A stretch of 64,000 nucleotides of DNA from Liolophura sinensis (taxonomy: Eukaryota > Mollusca > Polyplacophora > Chitonida > Chitonidae): assembly GCF_032854445.1 (NCBI RefSeq), contig NC_088295.1:70229249-70293248 (forward strand). The letters run 5' to 3'. Positions within the stretch are counted from its first letter, which is position 1, and every line of letters begins with the position of its first letter. The position numbers and the translations under genes are program-made. The notes beneath the pieces were generated by a model. That model was not told the origin of the DNA, made no database searches, and saw only the letters and a program-made list of their open reading frames with translations. Shown in pieces: positions 61,786 to 64,000 of the stretch.

Positions 61786-62108
61786 AATCGGGAGACCCTG
61801 GGATCAAACCTGGGTCGAGTCATGCCAGACTTTAAAAAAGGTACTTACTGTTGCTTCGCTTGACGTTCAACACTGCGATGTTAAAGCAAGGAAACAGGGC
61901 TGGTTGACCCAGTGTCAGTATAATGTGACTGGGCGGGATATCATGCCTGGTGTCTTCGGCATGATACCTCCATAACGGCAGCACTGTGGCGGCATGGACT
62001 CGCGCTGCCACAAAAAGACAATATGTACACACACCTAATGTCTTCTCGTCGTCATATGGCTGAAGAATTGTTAAGCACGACGTTAAACCCCAAGCATACA
62101 TACATTCA
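61786..62108 (+). mobile_element. SINE family B copy
   Basis: Box-B-like GGGATCAAACCTGGGTC, 'gcttcgcttgacgttcaaca', 'gtcagtataatgtgac', 'gtcttcggcatgatacctcc', 'cggcatggactcgcgctgcc', tail 'cgtcgtcatatggctgaaga' with 'cgacgttaaacccc' and (CATA)n. Confidence 0.85.
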
Positions 62109-62204
62109 GTCAATACCAATATGACTCGACGTACCTCTTCGTTCCAAGTACGTATATATATGTATACTTAGGTTTTCCGTTACACTTTTATTCATTCATA
62201 TGAC

Positions 62205-62428
62205 GCCAGGAGTCATTATGTGTGTGCACATGTGCTGCATCTTCCTCTGACATAGCGAGTTCATGTCATCAAAGTGCTGCCGACACTGAAGAATCATGCC
62301 GAAGACACCAGCATAACAACCCACCCGGTCACATTATGCTGACACCGGGCCAACCAGTCCTGTTTCCTTGCTCTTTCACCTGTCAGTGCTGAACGCTAAG
62401 CGAGGTATGTCTTTCGTATTACTCGATC
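62205..62428 (-). mobile_element. SINE family B copy (minus orientation)
   Basis: Reverse complement of the family core: 'atcatgccgaagacacc', 'cggtcacattatgctgacac', 'cctgtttccttgctctttca', 'gctgaacgctaagcgag'. It faces the preceding copy with about 100 bases between, forming an inverted SINE pair. Confidence 0.75.
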
Positions 62429-63021
62429 CTGGTTTGTTCCACAGAGCTATGGGTTAATGCTGGCACTCCAGTTTCCTCCACCCATATACCTGACCGCTTT
62501 CATATAATTAAAAAATGCTTCCGATCAGGTACAAAATTTAATGAAACTATAATTTGTTGACATATTCTGACGTGACATTTGTTCTTCTGATTTTGGTGTT
62601 AGGTGACACAGGTATCCAACTTAGAATGGTACGCCGATAGCCTATCTAGCCATCGCCTGGTTGTTTTCAGAAATGCATACAGTACACAAAAGCAGATAAC
62701 TGCTTGGCGTAAAACGTGATCGTTGAATATTGGCGCAAAATCGGTGGCTGTTGCCTCGTGAGCGTTGGGAATTATTTGTTATTTTGACGCCCTTCCTGGT
62801 GTATAGGGTAGATATTTGCCTGGGGTCGATGATATTTTCCGAGGATTTTTCCGAGGAGAAACCTTATACGGTTTAAAATTTTTAAGCATCAATATACAAT
62901 TGACGCCTGAATTGCTTGCAATTGCACACCAGTACTTTTCCAAAATGACTTGTATTTCTTGCAGTGCCTTCGTTAACAGAGTGGATACAATGGTAATCAT
63001 CTCGAGAAAGTACTCTCTAGA

Positions 63022-63475
63022 TTGTCTTCGCTAGATTTGGCAATTAATCTCAAGGAAACAGAATTTGCTAAAGAAAAAGTCACAATCCTTAAGCTTGGTC
63101 ATGTCCTGGGCGGTGGACAATCAGTTCTTCTTTTATCTAAGGTACAAGCTACACTGGATTTATCGGTATCAGTATGTAAGGAAGACATTGTTAGGGTGCT
63201 TTGAGAATTTACCTAATTCCGGTGATCTTGCTGCTCCACTGGAGAAGTCGCTTTTAAGATGGCAGTAGACGATAGCGATGTCGGGGTTGGAGCCATTGTG
63301 CTTCAGGAAGGAAAAGATGAGATAGAACACCCTGTAATTTACTTCTGAAGGAGTTCAATAAACACCAAAGAAAGCATTCCACCATAGAGTAGGAGGCTTT
63401 TGTTGAGCTGGAGCTTAACATTGTACGTATTGCTGGTAAGGAAAACCTTGCGGCTGATATGATATCCAGAACGTA
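63022..63475 (+). pseudogene. Ty3/Gypsy-type LTR retrotransposon pol fragment, decayed
   Basis: Short blocks in order: the end of the reverse transcriptase (a K.EF...V..LGH region at about 63050-63115), a connection segment (63135-63215) and the start of RNase H (about 63250-63400, with the A.D.S..G.G.VL.QE pattern). A terminal part (63420-63474) with a 'GKEN..AD..SR' motif precedes the integrase in this class. Frameshifts, in-frame stops and a deletion of the RNase H middle break it, and no LTR was found. Old endogenous retroelement remnant. Confidence 0.7.
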
Positions 63476-64000
63476 ATTGTGATTTATATATGTATTTTAT
63501 TTTTACATGTATCCATTGTAATTTTATTCTTACCGTAAATGGCCTTTTTATTCAGTGATTTGTAAAGATCACCGTACTTCGGTACAGTTATCCTTTCCAG
63601 AGGGAAGTGTTTTGACCCTGTCTGTAATACATGGTGTCTATTTCACTGTTTTTAGTGGCGAGTTGACTGGGTTGGCTTGGTGATAACCAGTTCAGAGTTT
63701 GACCTGGAACTGGGACTGTTTACACATGAAAGCCTGCCTTGTGTAGTAGCACATTTAGCCCGAGTGGTCTTTCTCGATACTCTATTTGCTTTCTCTGTAC
63801 AGTAAAAAGGTCGTCTTTTCGAGAGTCATCTATGAAGTAGCATAATAAATATATGGATACCAAATTCTATTTATTCAATTTTCGGTATAGGTACTAATAC
63901 AGTAATTAAGCCAAATGATCAACTGGTGACAGCAATGGGTATTTAAAGAGAGGGATAAGTTGTTGATTTCCACACAAGAACAATAGAAGAAACATATAAC
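63476..64000. other. Right edge, nothing recognised
   Basis: AT-rich, no supportable ORF. It might include the continuation of the decayed retroelement, but no motif remains. Confidence 0.3.

Overview
This is a eukaryotic nuclear window: AT-rich, intron-rich, with multi-exon genes, GT..AG splice sites and dense decayed transposons. Two SINE-like families carry tRNA-type heads and tails ('ataagtgaaatattcttgag', 'gtacgacgttaaac') that I associate with molluscan genomes, and the words 'acatgta'/'tacatgta' recur throughout. A mollusc (bivalve or gastropod) is my best guess; the assignment rests on repeat style and not on a diagnostic gene.

Layout. (1) About 2.7-9.3 kb, minus strand: five 5' coding exons of a PDZ-type RhoGEF (ARHGEF11/12, LARG, Drosophila RhoGEF2 family), covering the N-terminus and most of the PDZ domain; the rest, including the expected RGS-like and DH-PH domains, lies off the left edge. 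(2) About 9.3-24.8 kb: intergenic or upstream region holding two related L1/Tx1-like LINE fragments, a decayed Tc1/mariner transposon with both inverted ends, a TA-flanked MITE, a degenerate 27-30 bp array and a strong miRNA-like hairpin. (3) 24.86-45.79 kb, plus strand: a complete 17-coding-exon SLC37A1/2-like gene (sugar-phosphate/phosphate exchanger). It was rebuilt exon by exon with all phases agreeing and encodes 509 residues. Its introns carry a 0.6 kb foldback element, a 1.4 kb DNA transposon whose diverged inverted partner sits in the RhoGEF gene, and a piggyBac-type MITE nested inside a Tc1-type MITE. A further well-formed open exon lies at 46.92-47.11 kb. (4) About 47-64 kb: gene-poor. 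It holds a 50/38-bp minisatellite, a 29-bp array, several SINEs including an inverted pair, a lysine-rich 80-residue ORF with TATA box and strong Kozak context (minus), one GPCR first exon (minus) and a broken Ty3/Gypsy pol fragment.

The two main genes are divergently transcribed (start codons 15.6 kb apart) and I see no functional link between them. I found no new multi-gene system. The most useful leads are the unassigned exon at 46.9 kb, the lysine-rich ORF, the GPCR exon lacking Asp2.50, the hairpin at 11.3 kb and the nested/foldback transposons. Coordinates of exons are from reading splice signals by eye; no search was run.
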